DNA of 64,000 nucleotides from Methylotenera sp. (GTDB lineage Bacteria; Pseudomonadota; Gammaproteobacteria; Burkholderiales; Methylophilaceae): the NCBI GenBank assembly GCA_013141075.1, contig JABFRQ010000002.1:145640-209639 (forward strand), written 5' to 3'. Positions 37,008-45,508 of the stretch are shown one piece after another. Made by a program: the position numbers and the translations under genes. Under the pieces are notes generated by a model. That model worked only from the letters and a program-made list of their open reading frames with translations, did no database searches and was not told the origin of the DNA. Each line of letters starts with the position of its first letter. The first letter of the stretch is position 1.

Positions 37008-37667
37008 TTGAGCATTTATTACGGCAAAGAACAACGCGCTTTGCAGGCGCAATTTGGTACCGAAAAAATGGCTGAGCGCATCGAGCAATTAGCCAGCCAT
37101 AATGAGTTTAACGATGATGCCAAAGGTTTTATTGAGCACAGCGAAATGTTCTTTTTAACCACAATTGATGACAAAGGGCGCCCGACCGTTTCATACAAAG
37201 GTGGCGACATAGGCTTTGTGAAAGTACTTGATGCTAATACACTAATATTTCCAAGTTACGATGGCAACGGCATGTTTTTAAGCATGGGCAACATTATTGG
37301 CAATGCGCAAATCGGCATGTTATTTATCTCGTTCGAGCGCCCACATCGCATTCGCGTGCAAGGCACAGCGAGCATTTCGCAAGATCCAGAATTTCTGGCA
37401 CATTACAAAGAAGCTGACTTTGTGGTGACAGTTAAGCTAGAAGAATTGTGGCAAAACTGCCCAAGATACATTCCAAAATATGAAAAAATACGCGATTCAC
37501 GCTATGTTCCACGCGCAGATTGCGATACACCTCTGGCTGAGTGGAAGCGCGTTGATTTGCTACAAGACGTGCTAGCACCCGCAGATTTAGCCAAAGCACA
37601 GGCCAAAGGCACTATAGACATTATGGAATGGGTGGGCAAAATTCAGGCAGGCGCGGATGACGCTTAA
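37008..37667 (+). CDS. Pyridoxamine 5'-phosphate oxidase-like FMN-binding protein inside the fhc operon
   Basis: 219 residues. The split-barrel flavin-binding fold is indicated by FIEHSEMFFLTTIDDKGRPTVSYKGGDIGFVKV (~42-74), NTLIFPSYDGNGMFLSMGNI, and IGMLFISFERPHRIRVQGTASI (~104-125), a pattern of the COG3576 PNPOx-like group rather than of PdxH itself. The C-terminal part carries NCPRYIPKYEKIRDSRYVPR. It starts at TTG 37008, with AAGGAGAG upstream overlapping the end of fhcA, and ends 6 bases before fhcD. The function is unknown; its position suggests a role tied to methanofuran or H4MPT chemistry, or to quality control of a reactive C1 intermediate (inference). Confidence 0.85.
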   Translation: MSIYYGKEQRALQAQFGTEKMAERIEQLASHNEFNDDAKGFIEHSEMFFLTTIDDKGRPTVSYKGGDIGFVKVLDANTLIFPSYDGNGMFLSMGNIIGNAQIGMLFISFERPHRIRVQGTASISQDPEFLAHYKEADFVVTVKLEELWQNCPRYIPKYEKIRDSRYVPRADCDTPLAEWKRVDLLQDVLAPADLAKAQAKGTIDIMEWVGKIQAGADDA

Positions 37668-37673
37668 AGCTTT

Positions 37674-38570
37674 ATGTTATTAAACGGTATTGCCATTGAC
37701 GACACCTTCGCCGAAGCATTCAACATGCGGGCGACGCGCATTATTATCACTGCGCTTAACCTAAAATGGGCATACCACGCCGCCAACGCAATGACAGGCT
37801 TTGCCACCAGTGTAATTGGCTGCGGCGTTGAAGCTGGTATTGAGCGCGAATTATCAGCAGATGAAACGCCCGATGGCCGCGCTGGCATAAGCGTACTAAT
37901 GTTTGCAATGGGTAGCAAAGTACTCATGCAACAGCTCGAGACGCGTATGGGGCAATGCATACTCACCTGCCCTACCGCAGCCGCGTTTGCTGGAATTGAC
38001 GCTGAAGACCAAATTAGCTTAGGCAAGCATTTACGCTATTTTGGTGATGGCTACCAAACATCTAAACTCATCAGCGGAAAAAGATATTGGCGTATACCAG
38101 TGATGGATGGCGAGTTTCTCGTGCAAGAAACCACTGGCATGGTGCGCGCGATTGGTGGCGGTAACTTTTTGATTCTAGCTACCTCACAAACAGCCGCCTT
38201 AAATGCCGCCGAAGTTGCCATTGAGGCCATGAAACAAGTGCCGAATGTCATCATGCCTTTCCCAGGTGGCGTGGTGCGTAGTGGCTCAAAAGTCGGCAGT
38301 AAATACCCAAAAATGTTCGCCTCAACTAACGACGCATTTTGCCCAACTTTAAAAGGTTTGGTGAAGACTGAACTCAGTGATGAAATTGAAAGCGTAATGG
38401 AGATTGTGATTGATGGCTTAAACTTTGAAGACATCGCGCTATCAATGAAAGTTGGCATAAAAGCCATTTGCAGCTTGGGTGTAAGTAGCGGCGTAAAACG
38501 CATTTCTGCGGGTAATTATGGTGGGAAACTTGGCCCGCACCATTTTAAATTGCATGAGATTTTAAAATGA
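37674..38570 (+). CDS. fhcD: Formylmethanofuran:tetrahydromethanopterin formyltransferase
   Basis: 298 residues, matching Ftr/FhcD across its length (MLLNGIAIDDTFAEAFNMRATRIIITA; VIGCGVEAGIERELSADETPDGR; GGNFLILA; PFPGGVVRSGSKVGSKYP; ISAGNYGGKLGPHHFKLHEIL). It moves the formyl group between H4MPT and the methanofuran analogue in the cytoplasm, as part of the FhcABCD complex. It follows the FMN-fold gene and overlaps fhcC by 4 bases (ATGA). Confidence 0.96.
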   Translation: MLLNGIAIDDTFAEAFNMRATRIIITALNLKWAYHAANAMTGFATSVIGCGVEAGIERELSADETPDGRAGISVLMFAMGSKVLMQQLETRMGQCILTCPTAAAFAGIDAEDQISLGKHLRYFGDGYQTSKLISGKRYWRIPVMDGEFLVQETTGMVRAIGGGNFLILATSQTAALNAAEVAIEAMKQVPNVIMPFPGGVVRSGSKVGSKYPKMFASTNDAFCPTLKGLVKTELSDEIESVMEIVIDGLNFEDIALSMKVGIKAICSLGVSSGVKRISAGNYGGKLGPHHFKLHEILK

Positions 38571-39232
38571 CAGCGCTCACATTTACACTGAAAAAAAATC
38601 CACCTTTTAAAGTGAATTGTAGCAATCTTACGCCCAATAAATTGGCTGGATTATCCATTGAAAAAATTCAAGAAATCACTTTAAATAATAACAATAACGT
38701 CATTGATTTATTTGAAATTAAAGGCTCTGATTATGAAAACATTATCTTCAAAAACAGTAACGAACAATTAGATTATATTGGCCACAAAATGACACGCGGG
38801 CAAGTGACAATTGAAGGCAATTGCGGAGACTTTTTAGGCGCAAATATGCAAGGCGGCACAATTATTTGCCACGGCAATGCTCACGATAGAGTTGGTGACT
38901 TAATGCGCCGCGGGTTAATTTTGGTTGAGGGAAATTCTGGCGATTATTGTGGTAGCCGCATGATTGCAGGCACCATAGGCATTTATGGTAAAGTTGGGAA
39001 ATACGTTGGCTTCTCTATGAAACGTGGCTCAATTTTATTAAAAACCCCAGCTGAGTTGCACGCTACTCTTCAAAATTGCGGCGCACACACACTACCATTT
39101 TTATCATTATTATTAAGCTCATTTAAACCATTTTCCACTTCATTTAACAAAGTTAAATCTAATCGAATTCAACGCTATGCGGGCGATTTAGCATGTAATG
39201 GTAATGGCGAAATTTTAATCATTTTAGATTAA
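38567..39232 (+). CDS. fhcC: Formylmethanofuran dehydrogenase-like subunit C of the Fhc complex
   Basis: 221 residues. The central part (~65-165) consists of GXXXG beta-helix repeats (GHKMTRGQVTIEGNCGDFLG, MQGGTIICHGNAHDRVG, MRRGLILVEGNSGDYCG, MIAGTIGIYGKVGKYVG, MKRGSILL), as in FwdC/FhcC and the GltB C-terminal domain. It is a structural subunit of the Fhc complex. It overlaps fhcD by 4 bases and is the last gene of the operon. Confidence 0.95.
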   Translation: MTALTFTLKKNPPFKVNCSNLTPNKLAGLSIEKIQEITLNNNNNVIDLFEIKGSDYENIIFKNSNEQLDYIGHKMTRGQVTIEGNCGDFLGANMQGGTIICHGNAHDRVGDLMRRGLILVEGNSGDYCGSRMIAGTIGIYGKVGKYVGFSMKRGSILLKTPAELHATLQNCGAHTLPFLSLLLSSFKPFSTSFNKVKSNRIQRYAGDLACNGNGEILIILD

Positions 39233-39303
39233 CTTTGGCTTATAGTTTTCGCTTATAGAATGCAAGTGTTAAAATGGCACTTTTACCCTAACTAGCTTGC
39301 TTC

Positions 39304-40260
39304 ATGTCCAACACAAACCCTACTAAAACCCCTACGTTTCTAACAGCTGCGCTATATAAATTTGTTAGCCTGCCAAATTACACTGCCCTGCAAGCGCCTA
39401 TCCATGCGGCTTGCGAGGCACATTGTATCAAAGGCACTCTGCTGCTGGCTTCAGAAGGCATTAACGGCACCATCGCTGGTTTGCCTGAAAACGTTCAAAG
39501 CGTACTCAAATTTTTGCGTACTGACGCGCTATTTGAAGGCCGTTTTGCCGATTTAGAGCATAAAGAATCATTTGCTTCTGAGCATCCGTTTTACCGCATG
39601 AAAGTGAAACTGAAAAAAGAAATCGTCACTTTGGGTGTACCAGGCGTAAGCCCAACCAACAAAGTGGGCACTTATGTAAAAGCTGAAGATTGGAATACAC
39701 TTATCAGCGACCCTGAGGTTTTTTTGATTGATACGCGTAACGATTATGAAGTGGATATTGGCACATTTAAAGGTGCGATTGACCCTAAAACGACGACATT
39801 TCGCGAGTTTCCTGCGTTCATTAAAAACAATTTTGATAAAACCAAACACAAAAAAGTCGCCATGTTTTGCACAGGCGGTATTCGCTGCGAAAAAGCTTCG
39901 TCATACATGATGGATCAAGGTTTTGAAGAAGTTTTTCACCTGCAAGGCGGCATTTTAAAATACCTAGAAACCGTACCTGAAGCACAAAGTATGTGGCAAG
40001 GTGAATGTTTTGTATTTGACCAACGCGTGGCGGTTAAGCACAATTTAGAGGTTGGCGAATTTGACCAATGCTATGCCTGTCGCCATCCGCTTTCACCAAC
40101 AGAAATGCAAAGTGTAGAGTATACACCTGGCATTTCATGCCCTTATTGCTACAATAAAATCTCCGAAGAAAAACGCGCCCGCTTAACTGAACGCCAAAAA
40201 CAAGTCATTTTAGCCAAGCAACGCGGTGAAGTTCACATTGGTGAAAAACAAAAAAAATAA
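39304..40260 (+). CDS. trhO: tRNA uridine(34) hydroxylase, rhodanese family
   Basis: 318 residues. N-terminal UPF0176-type domain (~1-110), rhodanese domain with the catalytic loop at ~189 ([17 protein letters not shown]), and a C-terminal cysteine cluster ([14 protein letters not shown]). TrhO (YceA) performs oxygen-dependent hydroxylation of U34 in tRNA on the way to 5-methoxyuridine derivatives. Residues 26-40 ([15 protein letters not shown]) are encoded by copy 7 of palindromic repeat A, although the family has the same spacing there. Its stop overlaps the start of the next gene by one base. Confidence 0.95.
   Translation: MSNTNPTKTPTFLTAALYKFVSLPNYTALQAPIHAACEAHCIKGTLLLASEGINGTIAGLPENVQSVLKFLRTDALFEGRFADLEHKESFASEHPFYRMKVKLKKEIVTLGVPGVSPTNKVGTYVKAEDWNTLISDPEVFLIDTRNDYEVDIGTFKGAIDPKTTTFREFPAFIKNNFDKTKHKKVAMFCTGGIRCEKASSYMMDQGFEEVFHLQGGILKYLETVPEAQSMWQGECFVFDQRVAVKHNLEVGEFDQCYACRHPLSPTEMQSVEYTPGISCPYCYNKISEEKRARLTERQKQVILAKQRGEVHIGEKQKK
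39381..39421 (-). repeat. Palindromic repeat A, copy 7 (inside trhO)
   Basis: On the + strand it reads CACTGCCCTGCAAGCGCCTA, then TCCATGCGGCTTGCGAGGCAC. It is the reverse orientation of the fhcB copy and is fully within the trhO reading frame (residues 26-40). Confidence 0.8.
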
Positions 40261-40916
40261 TGGATACAGCACGTGAAAAAGAAGCTATTAATGCTTATTT
40301 AAAGCTATTGCAAGCCAAGGGCGTACCGAGTGGCATGCTTTACAAACGCGCATTATTTTTAGATAAATTAAGTTTATATATTGCCGAAAAGGCACTAAAT
40401 CGTGACTTATTTAGCCAAGCTTTGGATGATGTAATTAGCACTTTTTCTTCTGAAGATTGGCACGAAGATTTAAATACAGCCCGCGAATTTTACCCATTTT
40501 GGGTAAAAAACATGAAAGCCATTGCAGCATTCAGCGTCAATTACAGTATTGAAACTGCTTCAGTTCAGTGGAAGCCTGTAGCCACTACGTTAAAATCATT
40601 AACGGAAAGTATACTCACAACACAATTTGAAACCGCCGAAAACATAGCGTTAACTGCTTATGCTAGGGCTTTAAGTAATGGAGGGGCAGAACTGAAGCTT
40701 GTGAATACCTGCATTACACTAGCCAAAATAATTTTGATGCGGCTTAAAGATGCGCCAATCAAAAACATCAAGTCTTACCGCATTGCTACAGACCTCACCT
40801 TACCGCTATTTAATATGCCAGAAAACAAACATTTATTTTTAATCGTAGTACGTGAATTTTATAATTTCTGGTCTGGCGACCCAGATGCAGCAAGCAAGGT
40901 TCTAAAATTGGTTTAA
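40260..40916 (+). CDS. Hypothetical protein coupled to trhO
   Basis: 218 residues with no recognised domain. Soluble, mostly helical in appearance (LDKLSLYIAEKALNRDLFSQALDDVISTF, KSLTESILTTQFETAENIALTAYARALS, LVNTCITLAKIILMRLKDAPI), no cysteine motif, no signal peptide. The ATG shares its A with the last base of the trhO stop (TAATG), so translation is coupled and the product may assist tRNA modification (inference from context only). Confidence 0.8.
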   Translation: MDTAREKEAINAYLKLLQAKGVPSGMLYKRALFLDKLSLYIAEKALNRDLFSQALDDVISTFSSEDWHEDLNTAREFYPFWVKNMKAIAAFSVNYSIETASVQWKPVATTLKSLTESILTTQFETAENIALTAYARALSNGGAELKLVNTCITLAKIILMRLKDAPIKNIKSYRIATDLTLPLFNMPENKHLFLIVVREFYNFWSGDPDAASKVLKLV

Positions 40917-40969
40917 TTTACAACGGATGTATTAAAGCTAATCTAACCAACACCATCAACTACAAACTA

Positions 40970-42214
40970 TTACTTGCGCCCTAGCAAAATAAAGCTGTCA
41001 ACAAGCCCTTTACCCTTTACATCCACACTCAATTTTTCAGAAAATATAAATGCATCTTGAAGTAGTTGCTGCGTTTCTTGCGTGACCTGAATGGCGTTAG
41101 ATTTACCAGTACTTTCCATGCGGCTAGCTAAATTCACTGTGTCACCCCATAAATCATAACTAAACTTAGTACTGCCTATCACGCCAGCAACTACTGGCCC
41201 AGTATGAATGCCGATACGCATATTAAGATCTACGCCCGTATTCACAGCAACCTCTTGCAATGCGCCGTTCATTTCTAGCGCCATGGCGGCAATGCGGTGC
41301 GCATGGTTTGCACACAATTCAGGCGCGCCAGAAATCACCATATAAGCGTCACCTATGGTTTTAATTTTCTCCACTTGATATTTTTCTGCCAGATAATCAA
41401 ACCTTAAAAACACTTGCGACAATAAATCAATCAACTGCGTTGGCGACATTTTTTCAGACAATTGCGTGAAGTTAATTAAATCTGCAAACATTACAGTAAC
41501 AGCATCATAATGGTCGGCAATGCGCATGTCGTTGTCTTTTAGGCGTGTAGCAATTGCGGCAGGTAGAATATTAAGCAATAACTTTTCTGAGCGCGCTTGC
41601 TCAAGCGCTAATGATGCCATTACGCGCTCTTTTTGCGCCTGAAAATATCGCAAAACACCATACAATATTGAAGCCGTGCCGGTAATATTCATCAAGAAAA
41701 AAGCATCTTTTACATTGTTAGGAATCGGCATCGCATTGCCAGCAAAATAATGATTAAGCTTCCACGACATTAAAGCCAGGCTAATAAACAGCATAAACCA
41801 AGGCGTAGACTGCCGCGTACCCAATATCATTAACGCACCAACAGGTGATAAAATTGCCCAAATCGCCACGCCGCTAGAAGCTGCAAAGCCGCCAATCGCC
41901 CATTGCATAAAAAATGGCATCACAAGTAACATTACAAGCTGGGTAAAGGTAAAGTATTCAAAGCGCTTAAAGCGGTAAAATAAGAACAAACTTACATAAG
42001 AAATGACTAAGTAAAAGTAAGGTACAGCGGCAATGACTTCATAACCTTCGCCAAGATTTGATAGTGTAAATATCCAAAAAATACATACTAGGCTTTCAGC
42101 TAGCACTAAAAAAGATAGGATGGATTTACCCAATGCAGCAGGCGTAGGATCTGAAAACCTACGCCAAAACTGGCGTGTTAATATGGACGAGGTAGGTGCT
42201 AAACTTTCTGACAT
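40970..42214 (-). CDS. Membrane-bound class III adenylate/guanylate cyclase
   Basis: 414 residues: an N-terminal membrane region of about six helices (~25-190), a short linker helix (LEQARSEKLLLNILPAAIATRLK), and a class III cyclase domain (~225-410). The domain has the metal-binding VMFADLINFTQLSEKMSP, IKTIGDAYMVISG, MRIGIHTGPVVAGVIGSTKFSYDLWGDTVNLASRMEST, and the final VDVKGKG. The conserved KI(K)T/D pattern fits ATP as substrate, but GTP cannot be excluded. It would make cAMP in response to a membrane or environmental signal. A lone gene, with no adjacent cAMP receptor. Confidence 0.92.
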   Translation of the reverse strand: MSESLAPTSSILTRQFWRRFSDPTPAALGKSILSFLVLAESLVCIFWIFTLSNLGEGYEVIAAVPYFYLVISYVSLFLFYRFKRFEYFTFTQLVMLLVMPFFMQWAIGGFAASSGVAIWAILSPVGALMILGTRQSTPWFMLFISLALMSWKLNHYFAGNAMPIPNNVKDAFFLMNITGTASILYGVLRYFQAQKERVMASLALEQARSEKLLLNILPAAIATRLKDNDMRIADHYDAVTVMFADLINFTQLSEKMSPTQLIDLLSQVFLRFDYLAEKYQVEKIKTIGDAYMVISGAPELCANHAHRIAAMALEMNGALQEVAVNTGVDLNMRIGIHTGPVVAGVIGSTKFSYDLWGDTVNLASRMESTGKSNAIQVTQETQQLLQDAFIFSEKLSVDVKGKGLVDSFILLGRK

Positions 42215-42343
42215 GGTTTGATATTAGTGTATTCTATTTTTACGAAAATTGTACAAATGCACTATAGCTTAAAAATGGTGTAATTTCCGCCTTATTTCAT
42301 TAGCTTGATTAACTTTTTTAACGCATTTTTTAACTAAAAGAAT

Positions 42344-43033
42344 ATGAGTCTCGCTTATTACCAATTACCAAATGGCCGTGTTGCAAGCATTGAAGATGAT
42401 TGTACGTTTCCACCGCTAGCCTACGCGCTTACTGAGCCTAATGGCTTAATCGCGATTGGTGGAGATTTGTCGCTTAATCGCCTTTTAAGTGCTTACCAGC
42501 ATGGTATATTTCCTTGGTTTAACGAGGGTGAGCCTATCATGTGGTGGAGCCCTAACCCGCGCATGGTGTTGTTTCCTGATGAATTAAAGATTTCAAGCTC
42601 ACTCAAAAAAACGCTAAAAAATAATCCATTTGAAATCCGCTTCAATACCGCTTTTCGGGCGGTTATTGCTGCTTGTAGCAATACCCCACGCGGCCATCAA
42701 GCAGGCACTTGGATTACCGAGGATATAATTAACGGCTACTGTGCCTTGCATGAGGCTGGCTATGCCGTTAGCGCCGAATGCTGGCAAGATAATATTTTAG
42801 TAGGCGGCTGCTACGGGGTAAAAGTCGGTAATATGTTTTATGGTGAAAGTATGTTTCATCATGTTACTGACGCTTCAAAAGTCGCGTTTGTACATTTGGT
42901 AAATTATTTAAAAAATCAAGGCGCTGGCCTCATTGATTGCCAAATGAAAACAGCGCATTTAGCCAGCTTTGGCGCGCGAGAAATAGCGCGTGACGAATTT
43001 ATGTCAATCTTAAATAAACTAGTAAAATCCTAA
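42344..43033 (+). CDS. aat: Leucyl/phenylalanyl-tRNA--protein transferase
   Basis: 229 residues, with the Aat signature FPPLAYALTEPNGLIAIGGDLSLNRLLSAYQHGIFPWFNEGEPIMWWSPNPRMVLFP and the C-terminal GNMFYGESMFHHVTDASKVAF, LIDCQMKTAHLASFGAREI. It attaches Leu or Phe to N-terminal Arg/Lys of proteins, marking them for ClpAP (N-degron pathway). It precedes bpt by 23 bases; this pair is a common proteobacterial operon. Confidence 0.96.
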   Translation: MSLAYYQLPNGRVASIEDDCTFPPLAYALTEPNGLIAIGGDLSLNRLLSAYQHGIFPWFNEGEPIMWWSPNPRMVLFPDELKISSSLKKTLKNNPFEIRFNTAFRAVIAACSNTPRGHQAGTWITEDIINGYCALHEAGYAVSAECWQDNILVGGCYGVKVGNMFYGESMFHHVTDASKVAFVHLVNYLKNQGAGLIDCQMKTAHLASFGAREIARDEFMSILNKLVKS

Positions 43034-43056
43034 TAAAGAAACCAGCAAAATAAAGC

Positions 43057-43806
43057 ATGACAATACCTAGCGAACCCGCACTAACCAAACTACAGTTTTA
43101 CGTCACTACGCCGTATAAATGCGGCTATCTACCTGATAAACTCGCGCAAAGCTTAATTGCAACGCCACAAAATTTAGTGGATGCTAATGTCTACAACAGC
43201 CTTATCGCGCAAGGCTTTCGGCGTAGTGGCAAGTTTGCTTACAGACCGCATTGTGAGCATTGCAAGGCCTGTGTTGCCGTGCGATTGATTTTGAGTGAGT
43301 TTGCACCCACGCGCAGCCAAAAACGCGCTTATAAACAGCATGCCGATTTAACAGCGCGCATATTGCCACTAAACTACCTACAAAATCACTTTGAGTTGTA
43401 TTCAAGCTATCAAAATTTGCGCCATACAGAAGTTGAAGTAAGCATTTCTACTGAAGAAAAAATAGTAGAAAAAGATGAGGCTGAACAATACCGCCAATTT
43501 TTATGCACAAGTAATGTAGAAAGCCTGATGATTGAGTTTAGTGATGAGAATCATCAAGTTAAAATTGTCAGCGTTATTGATGTGGTGCAAGATGGCGTTT
43601 CTGCAGTGTATACGTTTTATGATGCGGCTGACACCAAGGCCAGCTATGGCACATACTCAATTATGTGGCTTGCCAATTGGACAAAAAATCTAAATTTACC
43701 CTATTTATACTTAGGCTATTGGATTAAAGAAAGTCAAAAAATGGCCTATAAACAAAATTACAACCCACAACAAAAGCTACTGAGCAACGATTGGGTGAAA
43801 GAGTAA
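43057..43806 (+). CDS. bpt: Aspartate/glutamate leucyltransferase (ATE-type)
   Basis: 249 residues. Features of the bacterial arginyl-transferase-like family: FYVTTPYKCGYLPDKLAQSL, the N-terminal Cys set (CGY, HCEHCKACVAVRL), YLGYWI and KMAYKQNYNP near the end. It adds leucine to N-terminal Asp/Glu, creating secondary destabilising residues. It acts with Aat in the same pathway and probably the same transcript. Confidence 0.95.
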   Translation: MTIPSEPALTKLQFYVTTPYKCGYLPDKLAQSLIATPQNLVDANVYNSLIAQGFRRSGKFAYRPHCEHCKACVAVRLILSEFAPTRSQKRAYKQHADLTARILPLNYLQNHFELYSSYQNLRHTEVEVSISTEEKIVEKDEAEQYRQFLCTSNVESLMIEFSDENHQVKIVSVIDVVQDGVSAVYTFYDAADTKASYGTYSIMWLANWTKNLNLPYLYLGYWIKESQKMAYKQNYNPQQKLLSNDWVKE

Positions 43807-43923
43807 GTGCGCATCAACTGGGCTCTAAAATTTATAAAACCGAATCTTTGAATATTGCTACAATAACGAAAAGTTTCATATAATAGTTTTCACCAAACTA
43901 GGGTTAACAAAATATCCAAAGCA

Positions 43924-44214
43924 ATGATAAAGTCACCCAAAATAAATGCAACTCAGCCAGACCCTTTGGCCACACCACTCAAGCAACGCAACAACCCTTT
44001 ACATGGCATTACGCTAGAAGCCATATTAACGGCCTTAGTAGCACACTTTGGCTGGGTAAGCTTGGCAGAGCGTATTCCTGTCAATTGTTTTAGCAATGAT
44101 CCTAGTATTAAATCAAGCCTAAAATTTTTACGTAAAACACCATGGGCGCGCGATAAAGTAGAGAATCTTTACAGCTTTATGTTGCGTGAAATTAACCGTA
44201 CTGAAACTAATTGA
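43924..44214 (+). CDS. VF530-like DNA-binding protein (DUF2132)
   Basis: 96 residues with the DUF2132/VF530 signature [60 protein letters not shown]. Homologues fold as a small helical, SANT-like unit reported to bind DNA; the cellular role is unknown. The N-terminal ~25 residues are disordered-looking. Convergent with the DUF3820 gene (38 bases apart). Confidence 0.9.
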   Translation: MIKSPKINATQPDPLATPLKQRNNPLHGITLEAILTALVAHFGWVSLAERIPVNCFSNDPSIKSSLKFLRKTPWARDKVENLYSFMLREINRTETN

Positions 44215-44252
44215 TTACCTGATTTTATTGATTGATCAGGTTAAGGTTTCAA

Positions 44253-44462
44253 TTATTTTCTCAATGGGTCAAGCAACGATGATAAGCCATTGTGGTCTAT
44301 CTCTTGCATCAGCGCTAATAAACGTCCTATTTCACCTTTGGGAAACCCCTCACGCGCAAACCAATTGAGGTATTGGCCTGGCAAATCAGCAATCATTTGA
44401 CCCTTATGTTTACCGTAAGGCATGGCGGTGGTGAGTAGGCTTTGTAAGTCTTGTGCTTGCAT
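44253..44462 (-). CDS. DUF3820 family small protein
   Basis: 69 residues. It has the DUF3820 hallmark MPYGKHKGQMIADLPGQYLNWFAREGFPKGEIGRLLALMQEIDHNGL. In other bacteria the domain occurs alone or at the C-terminus of DNA polymerase III epsilon-like exonucleases; the function is unknown. Complete start and stop. Confidence 0.9.
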   Translation of the reverse strand: MQAQDLQSLLTTAMPYGKHKGQMIADLPGQYLNWFAREGFPKGEIGRLLALMQEIDHNGLSSLLDPLRK

Positions 44463-44557
44463 GTTAAAAATTTGTTAAAAATGTTCTACAATTATAGCGA
44501 TACGATTACCACTTGCCTCAAATTTTTACCCGCATATTTTCAAAAGGAATTCACATA

Positions 44558-44881
44558 ATGATTACTCAACTATCCAAGAAAACCATCCCATTCTTGCTCC
44601 TTGGCTTAATGTTAGCCAGCCCAGTCATGGCGCGCGACATTACGATGGAACAACAAAGCACCACAAACGCACGTAACCAATATGACGCAGCAAAATCAGA
44701 TTACGATACAACCACACAGCAAATTGCTGTACAAGAAAAACGCGTGGCAGATGAACAAACGCGGTTAAAAGCCCTGCAAGATAAACAAGTGGCCGCCCAA
44801 GCAAAAATGGAAGCGACGAAAGCCGAGTTAGAAATTAAAGTGAAAGCGCTAGAAAAAGCTTGGGAAGAGCGCGATAAGTAG
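44558..44881 (+). CDS. Small exported coiled-coil protein
   Basis: 107 residues from ATG 44558, which has AAGGAA upstream; the longer frame from 44513 lacks such a site. A signal peptide (~1-26, ending VMA-RD) is followed by ~80 residues of almost pure coiled-coil (NARNQYDAAKSDYDTTTQQIAVQEKRVADEQTRLKALQDKQVAAQAKMEATKAELEIKVKALEKAWEE). No family recognised. Probably a periplasmic helical protein. Confidence 0.78.
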   Translation: MITQLSKKTIPFLLLGLMLASPVMARDITMEQQSTTNARNQYDAAKSDYDTTTQQIAVQEKRVADEQTRLKALQDKQVAAQAKMEATKAELEIKVKALEKAWEERDK

Positions 44882-45079
44882 CAGCTCCCACTATCAATGT
44901 TTTCGATTGTTGTTTAGGGGTATCTAAACTCACGCTCTTTGTAGCTTTGAGCTAAGTCAGATTTAATAGACGGGCAAATCACTAGATTTTATTTATCAGA
45001 TAATCTATTCCCTCTGTTTTTTCCATACTTTAAATTTCACTTAAACTGTTCTAAACGGTAGAATAGCACTTTCTTTAAA

Positions 45080-45154
45080 GTCCCTGTAGTTCAATGGATA
45101 GAACAAGGTCCTCCTAAGACCTAGATCTGGGTTCGATTCCCGGTGGGGATACCA
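45080..45154 (+). tRNA. tRNA-Arg (anticodon CCT)
   Basis: 75 bases with encoded CCA. Anticodon stem AGGTC/GACCT with loop CTCCTAA (anticodon CCT), D-arm GTTCAATGGATAGAAC, T-arm CTGGGTTCGATTCCCGG. The overall type resembles the argW class (GTCCNNNTAGTT...GGATA). The acceptor stem contains several G-U pairs (5' GTCCCTG with 3' TGGGGAT). Confidence 0.92.
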
Positions 45155-45508
45155 TTCTAGAATCTTTATAGCATTTCAATGCAGAAATTCCTTTGTTCCG
45201 TAACATTGGAAACCAGAATTCCCAAATTTTTAGTATACATTGGGGATGCATTAGCAATGGATTTGATAGGGTTCGACTGGCTTAAAAAGTTATACCCTAT
45301 TGATTATTGAATATATTCTTATCAATTAATCTAGTGTTTTAAGCCCTTAGGGGGATGCTCTATCCGCTGAGCTACGAGGGCGAACTGGTTTTAATATGCT
45401 ATGGCGTAAAGTGCGGCTGTTTTCTCACATTTCAAAGCAATTCGTATTGGTGTTACCATAAGCTTTTGATAAATTTTAAAATAAACCAATTTCCCTGAAA
45501 TCGAAAAT
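45155..45508. other. AT-rich intergenic region with a tRNA remnant
   Basis: About 350 bases downstream of tRNA-Arg with no protein gene. It contains the 5' part of a second, oppositely oriented tRNA-Arg-like sequence (45344-45381, separate entry). The remainder is strongly AT-rich, with no terminator that is convincing. It looks like a decayed insertion or recombination site next to a tRNA. Confidence 0.55.
45344..45381 (-). pseudogene. 5'-half remnant of a tRNA-Arg(CCT)-like gene
   Basis: The minus strand begins GCCCTCGTAGCTCAGCGGAT and continues AGAGCATCCCCCTAAGGG: an acceptor 5' strand, a complete D-arm, and an anticodon stem in which the loop is two bases short of the expected CTCCTAA. 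After this the sequence loses tRNA character: no T-arm and no CCA follow. Therefore a truncated, non-functional gene. Confidence 0.7.

Noticed and set aside
45245..45290. tmRNA-like start (GGGGATG ... GGGTTCGACTGG)
   Set aside because: No tag-peptide frame, pseudoknots or matching 3' tRNA-like end follow, and the spacing to the T-like motif is wrong for ssrA.
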